Shown here: in pieces, positions 1-9,374 of the stretch
Numbering within the stretch: position 1 is the stretch's first letter
Layout: each line of letters begins with the position of its first letter
DNA from: Salinicola peritrichatus
GTDB taxonomy: Bacteria; Pseudomonadota; Gammaproteobacteria; Pseudomonadales; Halomonadaceae
Assembly (NCBI RefSeq): GCF_003206715.1
Contig: NZ_PZJU01000008.1
Span: forward strand, 72,501 to 136,500
Direction: 5' to 3'
DNA: 64,000 nt
Translations under genes and position numbers: made by a program
The notes under the pieces: model-generated
What the model was told of the DNA's origin: nothing
Databases searched by the model: none
The model's input: only the letters and a program-made list of their open reading frames with translations

Positions 1-17
1 TTTTGATAGGCGACGAC

Positions 18-1547
18 ATGGCGAACCAGGACAACCCGCAATCTCGACCCGAGGCGCAGGCCGAGGCCCACGACGACAACCGGCTGATCGCCGAGCGTCG
101 TGCCAAGCTGGCGGTGCGGCGTGAGCGCGCGGTCGAGCTGGGCGGCAGCGCCTTCCCCAACGACTTCCGTCGCGACAGTCTGGCGGCCGAGCTGCAGGCC
201 GAGTTGGGCGACAAGGACAAGGCGGAACTCGAAGCCCTCGATCGCCAGGCGGCGGTGGCCGGGCGCATCATGCGCAAGCGCGGCCCGTTCATCGTGATTC
301 AGGACGTCTCCGGCCAGATCCAGTTCTACGTCGACAAGAAGGGGCTGCCGACGCCACTGCTGGAGGATATCCAGAGCTGGGATATCGGCGATATCGTCGC
401 CGGGCGCGGACCGGTGCATAAATCCGGCAAGGGCGATCTCTACGTCATGCTGGTCGAGGCCAAGCTCTTGACCAAGAGCCTGCGTCCGCTGCCGGACAAG
501 TTCCACGGCCTGACCGATCTCGAGGCGCGCTACCGTCAGCGCTACGTCGACCTGATCATGAACCCGCAGTCGCGGCGGGTGTTCGAGGTGCGTTCCGGGG
601 TGATCGCGGCGATCCGCCGCTTCATGGTCGAGCGCGGCTTCATGGAAGTCGAGACGCCGATGCTGCAGCCGATCCCCGGCGGTGCCACGGCGCGCCCGTT
701 CATTACCCACCATAATGCGCTGGATATCGACATGTATCTGCGCATCGCCCCCGAGCTCTACCTCAAGCGTCTGGTGGTCGGCGGTTTCGAGCGGGTGTTC
801 GAGATCAACCGCAACTTCCGCAACGAGGGGCTGTCGACGCGCCACAACCCCGAGTTCACCATGCTCGAGTTCTACTGGGCCTATGCCGACTACCGGGATC
901 TGCTCGATTTCACCGAAGCGATGATCCGCGAAGTCGCCGACAGTGTGCTGGGTTCGACCACCGTCACCTATCAGGGCACCGAATACGACCTGAGCCAGCC
1001 CTTCCGCCGCCTGACGCTACGTCAATCGATCCTCGAATACGGCGATGGCATCGGCGAGGCGGACATCGATACGCTCGAGGGCGCGACTGCGACCTGTGAT
1101 CGCCTGGGCATTGCCGTCAAGTCAAGCTGGGGGTTGGGCAAGCTGCAGACCGAGATCTTCGAGGCCGTTGCCGAGCACCGGCTCGACCAGCCCACCTTCA
1201 TCACCGAGTATCCGGCCGAGGTCAGCCCACTGGCACGGCGCAACGATACCAACCCCCACGTCACCGACCGCTTCGAGTTCTTCGTCGGCGGGCGCGAGAT
1301 CGCCAACGGCTTCTCCGAGCTCAACGACGCCGAGGACCAGGCCGATCGCTTCGCCGCCCAGGCCGCCGAGAAGGACGCCGGCGACCTCGAGGCGATGTAC
1401 TACGATGCCGACTACGTACGTGCGCTGGAGTACGGCATGCCGCCCACGGCGGGCGAGGGTATCGGTATCGACCGGCTGGTGATGCTGCTGACCGACAGCC
1501 CGTCGATCCGGGATGTACTGCTGTTCCCGGCGATGCGCCCGGAGTGA
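18..1547 (+). CDS. lysS: Lysine--tRNA ligase, class II
   Basis: Charges tRNA-Lys with lysine in the cytoplasm. The 509-residue protein has an N-terminal OB-fold anticodon-binding region (about residues 60-160) and a class II catalytic core. Motif 2 is visible as [19 protein letters not shown] and motif 3 as [13 protein letters not shown] near the C terminus. The length matches E. coli LysS (505). The ATG at 18 is preferred over the in-frame TTG at 3 because the normal N terminus starts MANQD and an AGGCG stretch precedes it. In many relatives prfB lies directly upstream, but only 17 bases are visible here, so this cannot be checked. The downstream operon converges on this gene. Confidence 0.97.
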   Translation: MANQDNPQSRPEAQAEAHDDNRLIAERRAKLAVRRERAVELGGSAFPNDFRRDSLAAELQAELGDKDKAELEALDRQAAVAGRIMRKRGPFIVIQDVSGQIQFYVDKKGLPTPLLEDIQSWDIGDIVAGRGPVHKSGKGDLYVMLVEAKLLTKSLRPLPDKFHGLTDLEARYRQRYVDLIMNPQSRRVFEVRSGVIAAIRRFMVERGFMEVETPMLQPIPGGATARPFITHHNALDIDMYLRIAPELYLKRLVVGGFERVFEINRNFRNEGLSTRHNPEFTMLEFYWAYADYRDLLDFTEAMIREVADSVLGSTTVTYQGTEYDLSQPFRRLTLRQSILEYGDGIGEADIDTLEGATATCDRLGIAVKSSWGLGKLQTEIFEAVAEHRLDQPTFITEYPAEVSPLARRNDTNPHVTDRFEFFVGGREIANGFSELNDAEDQADRFAAQAAEKDAGDLEAMYYDADYVRALEYGMPPTAGEGIGIDRLVMLLTDSPSIRDVLLFPAMRPE

Positions 1548-1616
1548 CGGAGGGACTGCGTGCCTAATCCAGAGTTGGCTCACCTGAAAATACCTTCGGG
1601 CTCGCGGTTCGCATAG

Positions 1617-2615
1617 TCACACGACGATCGGAGAGGCAAGCTCCAGCGATGGGCGGTGGCAGGCGGCATGATGGCCGGCGGAGACTTCGCGCAGGACCGG
1701 GATCGACTCGCCGCAGGCGGCGGTGGCGTAGGGGCAGCGGGTGCGAAAGGCGCAGCCCGACGGTGGGTCGATCGGGCTCGGCATGTCTCCCTTCAGCGTG
1801 ATGCGTTCGCGGGAATGGTGTCCCATCATCGGCACCGCCGACATCAGCGCTTCCGTGTAGGGATGTCGCGGGCGGGTGAATAGTTCCCGCGTGCTGGCGA
1901 TCTCGACGATACGCCCCAGGTACATCACCGCGACGCGGTCGGCGATATGGCCGACCACGGCCAGGTCGTGGGTGACGAACAGCATGGTGAGCCGCCAGCG
2001 GCGCCGGATCTGCGCGAGCAGGTTGAGCACCTGGGCCTGCACCGAGACGTCCAGCGCCGAGACGGCCTCGTCGGCCATGATGAATTCGGGGTCGGTGATC
2101 AGGGCGCGTGCGATGCCGATGCGCTGACGCTGGCCGCCGGAAAACTCATACGGGAAGCGGTCCAGATGGCTGGCCGATAGACCCACCGTCTCGATCGTTT
2201 CGCTCGCCTTTTCCATCCGCGCGCGTGCACTCAGCCCGGGCGAGTGAAAACGTAGCGGCATGGCCAGCGACTCGCCGACGCTCATGCGCGGGTTGAGCGA
2301 GCTGAACGGGTCCTGGAAGATCATCTGCATGCGCTTGCGATACGGCTTCAGCAGCCGCTCGCTGAAGCGGCTGATCTCGGTGTCGCCGAACACGATCTGT
2401 CCCGCGGTGGGCGGTTGCTGCATCATGATCGCCTTGCCGAGCGTGCTCTTGCCGGAACCGCTCTCGCCGACCAGTCCGAGCACCTCGCCCCGGCGAATGG
2501 TCAGCGATATGCCGTCCACTGCCCGCACGACTCGATCACCGCCTTTGAGCCAGCTCCGGCGGACCGAGAAATGCTGCTTGAGATCGACCGTCTCGATCAT
2601 GACGTCAGTCGGCAT
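1617..2615 (-). CDS. Peptide ABC transporter ATP-binding protein, OppF/DppF type
   Basis: This is one of two ATPases that power an Opp/Dpp-family importer at the inner membrane. The 332-residue protein shows Walker A GESGSGKS, signature FSGGQRQR and a Walker B stretch followed by ADEAVSALD. The C-terminal oligopeptide-transporter tail carries the usual cysteine cluster (CAFRTRCPYATAAC). It is the last gene of the minus-strand operon, and its ATG lies inside the end of the OppD-like gene (11-bp overlap), which suggests translational coupling. The family is certain. The substrate is inferred only from the linked oxidoreductase and could be a peptide, an opine or an amino-acid derivative. Confidence 0.93.
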   Translation of the reverse strand: MPTDVMIETVDLKQHFSVRRSWLKGGDRVVRAVDGISLTIRRGEVLGLVGESGSGKSTLGKAIMMQQPPTAGQIVFGDTEISRFSERLLKPYRKRMQMIFQDPFSSLNPRMSVGESLAMPLRFHSPGLSARARMEKASETIETVGLSASHLDRFPYEFSGGQRQRIGIARALITDPEFIMADEAVSALDVSVQAQVLNLLAQIRRRWRLTMLFVTHDLAVVGHIADRVAVMYLGRIVEIASTRELFTRPRHPYTEALMSAVPMMGHHSRERITLKGDMPSPIDPPSGCAFRTRCPYATAACGESIPVLREVSAGHHAACHRPSLELASPIVV

Positions 2616-3639
2616 GGCTGGACTCCTCGCTCGCTATCCACTCCCCGGCACGGGCGCAGCGTATTCGCCGAGCGCCGGGAAGGTCGGCGAGGGGCGGGAC
2701 CGCGCCGTCGCAGATGCCCGGGCGGTATTCACGACAGCGCGGATGGAAGCTGCAGCCCTCGGGCAGCCGGGCCGGGTCCGGTACGCTGCCCTCGATGGTG
2801 GCCAGGGGCGCGCCCGGCAGTCCGGCCAGTTCGAGCTTGGGCACCGAGGCTAGCAGGCCGGCGGTGTAGGGCATGAGCGGCCGCTCGAGCACCGCGCCGA
2901 CAGCGCCTTCCTCCACCACGCGCCCGGCGTACATCACCGCGACACGATCGGCGACTTCCGAGACCACGCCGAAGTCATGGGTGATGAACAGCATCGCCAT
3001 GCCGTTGTCACGCTGGAGCTGCTTCAGCAGCGCCAGGATCTGGGCCTGGACGGTGACGTCGAGTGCGGTGGTCGGTTCGTCGGCGATCAGTACCTCCGGC
3101 TCCATTGCCAGGGCGATGGCGATCACCACGCGCTGGCGCATGCCGCCGGAGAGTTCGTGCGGATAGCTGTCGAGGCGGCTGCGCGGCTCGGGTATCCCGA
3201 CCTGCTCCAGCAGCTCGAGCGCCCGCGCCCGCGCCGCTCGTCTCGAACAGCCGCCATGGAAGCGTACCGCCTCGGCGATCTGGGCACCGATGCGCTGAAC
3301 CGGATTGAGCGCCGTCAACGGCTCCTGGAAGATCATCGCGATGCGCCGTCCGCGCAGGCGTCGAATGGCGTGGTCGTCGACGGCGAGAAGATCGACGAAG
3401 TCGCCATCGCTGGCACCCGGCAGCAGTACCTGCCCGGAGAGGCTGACCCGGTTGGCCTTACCGAGCAGGCGCATCAGCGCCATGCTGGTCACGCTCTTGC
3501 CGGAGCCGCTCTCTCCCACCAGCGCCAGCGTCTCGCCGGGGGCGATCTCGAAGCAGACGTCATGGATGACCTGGACGCTGCCGCCGGCCTTGTGGAAGCT
3601 GACGCACAGCTCCCTTGCGATCAGTGCGGGGGCGGTCAT
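2605..3639 (-). CDS. Peptide ABC transporter ATP-binding protein, OppD/DppD type
   Basis: Partner ATPase of the importer, 344 residues. Walker A is [10 protein letters not shown], the signature is LSGGMRQR and Walker B is [12 protein letters not shown]. The C-terminal cysteine-rich tail reads [15 protein letters not shown]. The start ATG at 3639 overlaps the stop of the upstream permease gene in an ATGA arrangement (3636-3639). A longer open frame extends upstream to 4476, but that part is only antiparallel shadow within the permease gene. OppD and OppF homologues usually form a heterodimer bound to the two permeases encoded just upstream. Confidence 0.93.
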   Translation of the reverse strand: MTAPALIARELCVSFHKAGGSVQVIHDVCFEIAPGETLALVGESGSGKSVTSMALMRLLGKANRVSLSGQVLLPGASDGDFVDLLAVDDHAIRRLRGRRIAMIFQEPLTALNPVQRIGAQIAEAVRFHGGCSRRAARARALELLEQVGIPEPRSRLDSYPHELSGGMRQRVVIAIALAMEPEVLIADEPTTALDVTVQAQILALLKQLQRDNGMAMLFITHDFGVVSEVADRVAVMYAGRVVEEGAVGAVLERPLMPYTAGLLASVPKLELAGLPGAPLATIEGSVPDPARLPEGCSFHPRCREYRPGICDGAVPPLADLPGARRIRCARAGEWIASEESSHAD

Positions 3640-4526
3640 TGCAGGTCGCTCCTGCTGTCCAGCGCATCGCGCAGCCCGTCGCCGATGAAGTTGAAGCTGG
3701 TGACGGCGAGGGTGATGGTGATGCCGGGGACGATGGCCAGCCAGGGAGCGTTGGTCAGATATTGCTGGGCACTGTTGAGCATGTTGCCCCAGCTCGGCAG
3801 CGGCGGCTGAATGCCGTAGCCGAGGAAGCTGATGTAGGCTTCGAGCAGAATCGCGTTGGCGATCGTCAGCGTCGCGGCGACGATGATCGGCCCCATGGCG
3901 TTGGGCACCAGTTCGCGAAACATGATCCAGCGCGCGCTGGCGCCGGCAAGCCGGGCCGCGACGGTGAAGTCGCGCTCCCGCAGCGAACGGATCTCGGCCT
4001 CGACGATGCGCGCGATCTCCATCCAGCAGGTCAGCGCGATGATCACCGTGATCATGAAAGGACTGGGCTTGACGAACGCCGACAGCACCAGCACCAGAAA
4101 GATGCTGGGAAAGGCGAGGAAGGCATCGACGATGCGCATCAGGACCACGCCGGTCCAGCCACGAAAATAACCCGCGATGACGCCGATCAGGGTGCCGAAC
4201 GCGGTGCTGATCAGCATCACCGAGAAGCCCACCAGCAGCGAGATGCGTCCTGCCATCAGCAGGCGCGAGGTGATGTCCCGGCCGAGGGGATCGGTGCCGA
4301 GGTAGAAGTCGTCCGTCAGTGGCGGCGAGAAGCGTGCGCGCAGATCGACGGTCAATTCGTCGTGCGGCAGCAGGTAAGGTCCGAACACGCAGGCCAGCGT
4401 CAAGGTGACGATGACGATCAGGCCGATGAGCGCCAGGCGGTGGCGAAGAAAGCGCGACAGCGTGCGCTGTTGCCACCAGTGCGGACGTCGCTGCACGCTG
4501 ATCGCAGTTGCCGTTGTCATTGCCAT
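3636..4526 (-). CDS. Peptide ABC transporter permease, OppC/DppC type
   Basis: Integral membrane subunit of the importer, 296 residues. It has the typical OppC layout: a short cytoplasmic N terminus, a first transmembrane helix, then a periplasmic segment with the family motif LGTDPLGRDITSRL, and five further helices. The EAA loop region ends with FLGYGIQPPLPSWG. The start at 4526 is chosen because GGAGAT lies 4-9 bases upstream on the minus strand; a frame start at 4565 would overlap the preceding gene. It lies between the OppB-like gene (10-base gap) and the OppD-like gene (4-base overlap). Confidence 0.92.
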   Translation of the reverse strand: MAMTTATAISVQRRPHWWQQRTLSRFLRHRLALIGLIVIVTLTLACVFGPYLLPHDELTVDLRARFSPPLTDDFYLGTDPLGRDITSRLLMAGRISLLVGFSVMLISTAFGTLIGVIAGYFRGWTGVVLMRIVDAFLAFPSIFLVLVLSAFVKPSPFMITVIIALTCWMEIARIVEAEIRSLRERDFTVAARLAGASARWIMFRELVPNAMGPIIVAATLTIANAILLEAYISFLGYGIQPPLPSWGNMLNSAQQYLTNAPWLAIVPGITITLAVTSFNFIGDGLRDALDSRSDLQ

Positions 4527-4536
4527 TACGATCTCC

Positions 4537-5487
4537 TCAGGCCAGGCGCACGCGAGGATCGGCAAGCGCGACCAGCAGGTCGGCCAGCAGATTGCCGAGC
4601 AGTACGAAGATCGCCGACAGCATCAGAATGCCCATCACCACCGGGTAATCGCTGTAGCCGATGCTGTCGAGAAACAGCCGGCCCATGCCTGGCCAGGTGA
4701 ACACGGTTTCGGCGACCAGGGCGCCACCGAGAATGGTCGGCAGTTGCAGGCCGCCGAGCGTGATCATCGGCAGTAGTGCATTGCGCACGATGTGGTGCAC
4801 CAGCACGCGATACCGAGGCAGCCCCTTCGCCCGTGCGGTGCGGACGAAGTCCTGGTGCAGCACGTCGAGTGTCGACGAACGCATGTAGCGACTCCAGATC
4901 GCCACGTTGACCAGTGCCAGCACCAGGGCTGGCATGACCAGGTGGTGCAGATAGTCCAGCACCGAGCCATCGCCTATCGTGATCATGTTGCCGGCTGGCA
5001 GCCAGGCGAGCTTGAGCGCAAAGAGATAGATCGCTACCAGCCCGAACCAGAAGGTCGGAATCGACAGCGCCACCATAGCGCCGACCGTCGCCAGGTAGTC
5101 GAAGATGGAATAGCGGCGAATGGCCCCGGCGATGCCGACCAGCGTTCCCACCACGATCGAGATCGCCATCGAGGTACCCATCAACAGCAGCGTGGCCCAC
5201 AGGTGTTCGACGATGATGGCGAGAACCGGTCGCCCGTCACGAAACGATTCTCCCCAGTCACCTCTCAGCAGCCGGCCCAGCCAGTCGATGTACTGCACGA
5301 TCAGTGGCCGGTCGAGGCCCATCTGGACAGCGAGCCGCTGGATGTCGGCCTGGCTCATGCCCGGTGTGAGCGCAAACTGCGACAGTGGCCCACCCGGCGC
5401 CAGGTTGAGAATCATGAAACCGATCAGGGAAACCAGAAACAGCACCACCACGCTCTGTCCCAGTCGCCCGATGAGATAACGTCCCAT
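4537..5487 (-). CDS. Peptide ABC transporter permease, OppB/DppB type
   Basis: Second integral membrane subunit of the importer, 316 residues. The N terminus MGRYLIGRLGQSVVVLFLV starts the first membrane helix. The periplasmic segment includes GGPLSQF and LLRGDWGESF, as in DppB/GsiC proteins. The EAA loop contains VRTARAKGLP, the contact site for the ATPase. It forms the membrane channel with the OppC-like protein encoded directly downstream. Its start is 68 bases after the substrate-binding protein stop, within the same minus-strand run. Confidence 0.93.
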   Translation of the reverse strand: MGRYLIGRLGQSVVVLFLVSLIGFMILNLAPGGPLSQFALTPGMSQADIQRLAVQMGLDRPLIVQYIDWLGRLLRGDWGESFRDGRPVLAIIVEHLWATLLLMGTSMAISIVVGTLVGIAGAIRRYSIFDYLATVGAMVALSIPTFWFGLVAIYLFALKLAWLPAGNMITIGDGSVLDYLHHLVMPALVLALVNVAIWSRYMRSSTLDVLHQDFVRTARAKGLPRYRVLVHHIVRNALLPMITLGGLQLPTILGGALVAETVFTWPGMGRLFLDSIGYSDYPVVMGILMLSAIFVLLGNLLADLLVALADPRVRLA

Positions 5488-5555
5488 CGCGTCATCCTCC
5501 CATTACTTGTGGCATGGATGCCCCGGACAACGGGGCGATCAGGACCTGTCTGATG

Positions 5556-7226
5556 TCAGGCCCAATGCCACTGGCGAACGTTCCAGGTGGTGATGCGGGT
5601 GTTGATGTTGCCCTCGTAGCCTTCGAGCCCGGTCTTGTAGCCGCGCACGTAGGCGTACTGGAACAGCGGCAGCATCGGCAGATCCTCTCGGATCGTGGCC
5701 TGGATCCGGTGGTAGATCGGTTGGCGCTTGGCCGGGTCCTGTTCGCTGGCACCCTCGGCCAGCAGCCTGTCGACATCGGCGTTCTTGTACTGGAAGGTAT
5801 TTTGGCCGCCGCCGTTCTGGGCCGGGATCGAATCGGAGCGGAAGTAGTTCGACACGTCTGGATCGCTGCCGGTCAGGAAGTTGATCCCCACCACTACCGA
5901 GTCGAACTGCGACTGCATCCAGTAGTCGCCCCACATCACCGCCGGCGGGCGATTGGATATCTGCATGTCGACGCCCAGTTCCTGCCAGCTCTGCTGCACG
6001 AACTGTTGCATCTGCTCGCGTACCTGGTTGCCGGAAGTCGTGGAGTTGGTAAAGGAGAGCCTGACCCCGTCCTTCTCGCGAATGCCGTCGCCGCCGGGCT
6101 TCCAGCCGGCGTCGTCGAGCAGCTTCTTCGCCGCGTCGATATCGTAGCGATGCTGCGGCAGGTCGGCGTTGTAGTACGGCGACTCGTGCGGCATGTAGGT
6201 TTCGGTGGGGGTCGGCAGGCCATAGTAGAGCGCATCGAGAATGGTGCCCTTGTCGAGCGCTAGGTAGAGCGCCTGGCGTACGATCGGATCCTTGAACTGA
6301 GGGCGCTCCATGTTGAAGGCAATGCTCTCGACGCTGGACGAGGGCACGACCACCACCGTCTTGCCGGACAGCCCCTTGGCCTCCTGGTAGTGGTCCGGCA
6401 TGATGCCCTGCATGGCGATCACGTCGATGTCGCTGGTCTTGAACTGGGTGTAGAGCACGGTGAGATCGGGAATGTAGCGAAAGACCACCTCCTCGATTCC
6501 CGCTGGCCCAGCGAAATAGTCGCTGTTGGCCTCCAGCAGGATGTGATCGCCGGCCACCCGCTCCTTCCACTTGAACGCGCCGGTACCCACCGGTGCGTTG
6601 TTGAACGGCGCCTGGTTCGGGTCATCCGATAGCAGGTGCTTTGGCACGATGAAGGTAGTGGCCAGGATCGAGGAGAACGGAGCGTAGGATTTGCTCATTT
6701 CCCAACGCAGTTCGGTCGGCGAGATCACCTCGATGTTTTGCACCAGGTCAAAGCCTGCATGGCGGCTGCTCCTGAAATCGGGGTCCACCGTCAATCGGAA
6801 GGTGAAGGCCACGTCCTCGGCGGTGAAGGGGGTGCCGTCATGCCATGTCACGCCCTCGCGCAGCTTGATGTGCCACTTGAGCCCATCCTGCGAGATACCG
6901 CCGTTGGCGACCGTTGGCACTTCCATGGCCAGTGCCGGGACGAAATCGCCCTGCGGATCGGCAAAGAACAGCGGATCGAACACATTCCAATGGATACCGT
7001 CGTCGACCTCGATATGCGGCATCAGCGGATTGAAGACGGTCGGTTCCTGGGAAAACCCGATGGTCACGCGGCCCGCAGGTGCGCCGACGTCTGCGGCCAG
7101 GGCTTGGCGTGCCAGACTCCACGGTAACAGCAGTCCGGCGCTACCTACCGCGGCCATGCCGAGAAACTGGCGCCGGTTCGGGTGAGCCAGGAACGGTTTG
7201 TCGATGGGATTGTCGTTGTCGTTCAT
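5556..7226 (-). CDS. Peptide/opine ABC transporter substrate-binding protein, Tat-exported
   Basis: Periplasmic ligand-binding protein of family SBP_bac_5, 556 residues. The N terminus has a twin-arginine signal RRQFLGMAAVGSAGLLL, so export folded through Tat is likely; most Opp/Dpp binding proteins use Sec. The rest is typical of DppA/GsiB-type proteins (for example the segment AKKLLDDAGWKPGGDGI). It lies between an FAD oxidoreductase gene (62-base gap) and the permease genes. The linked oxidoreductase suggests that the imported compound is an amine-containing molecule oxidised inside the cell. That is inference; the ligand cannot be read from the sequence. Confidence 0.92.
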   Translation of the reverse strand: MNDNDNPIDKPFLAHPNRRQFLGMAAVGSAGLLLPWSLARQALAADVGAPAGRVTIGFSQEPTVFNPLMPHIEVDDGIHWNVFDPLFFADPQGDFVPALAMEVPTVANGGISQDGLKWHIKLREGVTWHDGTPFTAEDVAFTFRLTVDPDFRSSRHAGFDLVQNIEVISPTELRWEMSKSYAPFSSILATTFIVPKHLLSDDPNQAPFNNAPVGTGAFKWKERVAGDHILLEANSDYFAGPAGIEEVVFRYIPDLTVLYTQFKTSDIDVIAMQGIMPDHYQEAKGLSGKTVVVVPSSSVESIAFNMERPQFKDPIVRQALYLALDKGTILDALYYGLPTPTETYMPHESPYYNADLPQHRYDIDAAKKLLDDAGWKPGGDGIREKDGVRLSFTNSTTSGNQVREQMQQFVQQSWQELGVDMQISNRPPAVMWGDYWMQSQFDSVVVGINFLTGSDPDVSNYFRSDSIPAQNGGGQNTFQYKNADVDRLLAEGASEQDPAKRQPIYHRIQATIREDLPMLPLFQYAYVRGYKTGLEGYEGNINTRITTWNVRQWHWA

Positions 7227-7288
7227 GGTGAGATTCCTGTTGTTGTTGAGTTGTTCGATCTCGTGGGTGATTTTTCAGTATCCAGGCT

Positions 7289-8647
7289 TTAGGTGCCGAC
7301 AGGCCGATGATCTCCAATGTCGAATCCGTTGTCCGGCCGTACCTTCGAACCGTCGGTGAATCGAGAGAAGCGGAAGGCATGGGGATCGACCAGGGGAGTG
7401 TCGTTACATACCAGATCCGACGCCAGCCGCCCGGCTCCCGGGCCGATGCCGAAACCGTGGCCGGAAAATCCGGTGGCCAGCACCAGGCCGGGCAACGACT
7501 CCACGTTCGAGATGACGGGAATGGCGTCCGGCGTCACGTCGATGCAGCCCGCCCAGCGCTGTTCGATGTTGGCATCCCGGAAGACGGGAAATGCCTCGCA
7601 GAGTTTCTCCATCGCCTCATTGGCCATACGCCGTGAAGGTGCCGGATCGAGCACCCGGTGGTACTCGAACGGAGAAGGCTCATCCAGCGCCCACTGTCTG
7701 GGAATTCTGGCTTCATCGAGGAAACGCCAGCCCAGGCGAGGCTTGAGGTTGTAGCGCTCCATCTTCAATGCTGGTAGGAAACGGCGCAGATAGCGGAAGG
7801 TGTCAGGCACGATGTCGGCAATGTTCCCGCCGCCGTTGGCGATGGTATAGCCACCATCCTGACGCTTGCGCAGGGCGAACCCGGAGGCCCACATCGCCGC
7901 TTCGGGACCGTCGAGGGGAGACGTGCGCAGGACATTGTTGATGACCTTGAGCTGTGGCAGATCCAGGCCATGGCGAGTGCAGAACAGATTCGACCAGGCA
8001 CCGCCGGCCAGCACCACGGATTGGCAGCGGATGCGCCCTCGCTCGGTCACGACGCCAGCCACTCGGCCGGCTTCCGTCTCCACGCCCCTGACCGCGCACT
8101 CTGTCAACACGTGAGCACCTTTGGCACGGGCGGCTTCGGCAATGGCTGGCGCTACCTTCTGCGGCTCGGCGCGTCCATCCGCTGGCGTGAACAGGGCTCC
8201 CTTGACAGCCAACCGACAGCCAGGCATCTGCGCTTGCAGCTCCTCCCGGCTCAACATGCGACTCTCCAACCCCGTACCTGACAGATGGCGGCGCCAGCGA
8301 TCATGCTCCTCGAAGGTCTTGTCATCCTCGCATCCGAACAGGATGCCGGCTCGCCGATAGCCGATGTCGCATCCAGTACGACTTTCCAGGTTTTCCCACA
8401 GCTTCAGGGTTTCCGCCATCAGCGGTACCTCACGCGGGTCTCGACGCGAAATGCGTACCCAGCCCCAGTTTCGGCTGGACTGCTCATGGCCGATGCCACC
8501 TTTCTCGCACAGCGCCACGTGCAGACCACGTTCGGCCAGTTCCAGCGCGGTCGACGTACCGATGATACCGCCCCCAACCACCACGACATCCACTTTTCTC
8601 GGCGGTTCGAGGTCCCCATGAACCGGGATCACGTGCGGGCCGGGCAT
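7289..8647 (-). CDS. FAD-dependent amino-acid/amine oxidoreductase (DAO family)
   Basis: Flavoprotein of the D-amino-acid oxidase superfamily, 452 residues. The FAD-binding Rossmann motif at the N terminus reads VVVGGGIIGTSTALELAERG and is followed by SSRNWGWVR, common in a subgroup near sarcosine and glycine oxidases. The C-terminal segment GFSGHGFGIGPGAGRL is the second conserved flavin-contact region. It probably oxidises an amino acid, N-methyl amino acid or opine delivered by the linked ABC importer. It lies between the MarR gene (upstream, 123-base gap) and the binding-protein gene. The exact substrate is unknown. Confidence 0.88.
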   Translation of the reverse strand: MPGPHVIPVHGDLEPPRKVDVVVVGGGIIGTSTALELAERGLHVALCEKGGIGHEQSSRNWGWVRISRRDPREVPLMAETLKLWENLESRTGCDIGYRRAGILFGCEDDKTFEEHDRWRRHLSGTGLESRMLSREELQAQMPGCRLAVKGALFTPADGRAEPQKVAPAIAEAARAKGAHVLTECAVRGVETEAGRVAGVVTERGRIRCQSVVLAGGAWSNLFCTRHGLDLPQLKVINNVLRTSPLDGPEAAMWASGFALRKRQDGGYTIANGGGNIADIVPDTFRYLRRFLPALKMERYNLKPRLGWRFLDEARIPRQWALDEPSPFEYHRVLDPAPSRRMANEAMEKLCEAFPVFRDANIEQRWAGCIDVTPDAIPVISNVESLPGLVLATGFSGHGFGIGPGAGRLASDLVCNDTPLVDPHAFRFSRFTDGSKVRPDNGFDIGDHRPVGT

Positions 8648-8770
8648 GTCAGACCTCCTTGGCGCTGGCCGAGATGGAGCCTCGACCGGGTGATGGCGAT
8701 GAAAAAGGCGTCGCGGTGCAGTTTGATCGACATCCTTCTGGACCCTCGCGTTGTTATTGGTCTTCAGTGG

Positions 8771-9268
8771 TTAAGATGCGCTCTCGCAGGGACGTGGCTC
8801 CAGTCCCACGATGCGCTGATATGATGTTCTCAGGATTCTCATCAATTGCCGTTGATCGTCGGCATCCAGATGTGAAAAGAAGTCTTCGCTTTGTGCCTTG
8901 GCAAGGCGGCGCACCTGACGCGCGACGCTCGCCCCCTGGGGGGTGATGAATAGCTGGAGTGCTCGGCGTTCCTCCGGTGCCACCTGGCGCTCGATCAGAC
9001 CGGCCTTCACCAACTTGTCAACGATCCTGCCAATCTCCGCCTTGCTCTTGGTGCTGAGGTGGGCGATGACGGAGGGACGGATGCCGGGATGGGAATCGAC
9101 CAGCAACAGAGTGATAACCTTGCCGGTGCCCTTGGCGACCTCCAGGCCTTCGAGGCGCTGATCCAGGTCGCGCGACAGGGCGATGGTGATCGTTCGCATA
9201 TAGAAACTCAGCAGGTCTCCCAGAATATCGAGATCGACTTCCCGGGAGTGATGGGGCGCATTGCTCAT
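8771..9268 (-). CDS. MarR-family transcriptional regulator
   Basis: Small dimeric winged-helix regulator, 165 residues. The DNA-binding core (about residues 50-120) has the MarR pattern: a recognition helix around STKSKAEIGRIVDKLVKAGL, then a charged wing with RQVAPEERRALQLFIT. It is the first gene of the minus-strand run that continues into the FAD oxidoreductase and Opp-type importer, so local control of that operon is the simplest idea. The 106 bases upstream contain TTGAAT and ATTCAA arms around a CTTAAG centre (about 9330-9356 on the plus strand), a possible operator. Confidence 0.88.
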   Translation of the reverse strand: MSNAPHHSREVDLDILGDLLSFYMRTITIALSRDLDQRLEGLEVAKGTGKVITLLLVDSHPGIRPSVIAHLSTKSKAEIGRIVDKLVKAGLIERQVAPEERRALQLFITPQGASVARQVRRLAKAQSEDFFSHLDADDQRQLMRILRTSYQRIVGLEPRPCESAS

Positions 9269-9374
9269 CGAGCGAGGGTCTCCTAGAGGGCCGTGATCCC
9301 GTTGGTCGATGCCGGGGCGCTTGAATCGACCTTAAGACCAAATAGTATTCAAATGCAACTGTTGTGCTTGTTGC

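Noticed and set aside
3640-4476. Apparent N-terminal extension of the OppD-like ATPase into the OppC-like permease
   Set aside because: The extra residues are a frame-shifted shadow of the permease gene. The ATGA overlap at 3636-3639 gives the normal start.
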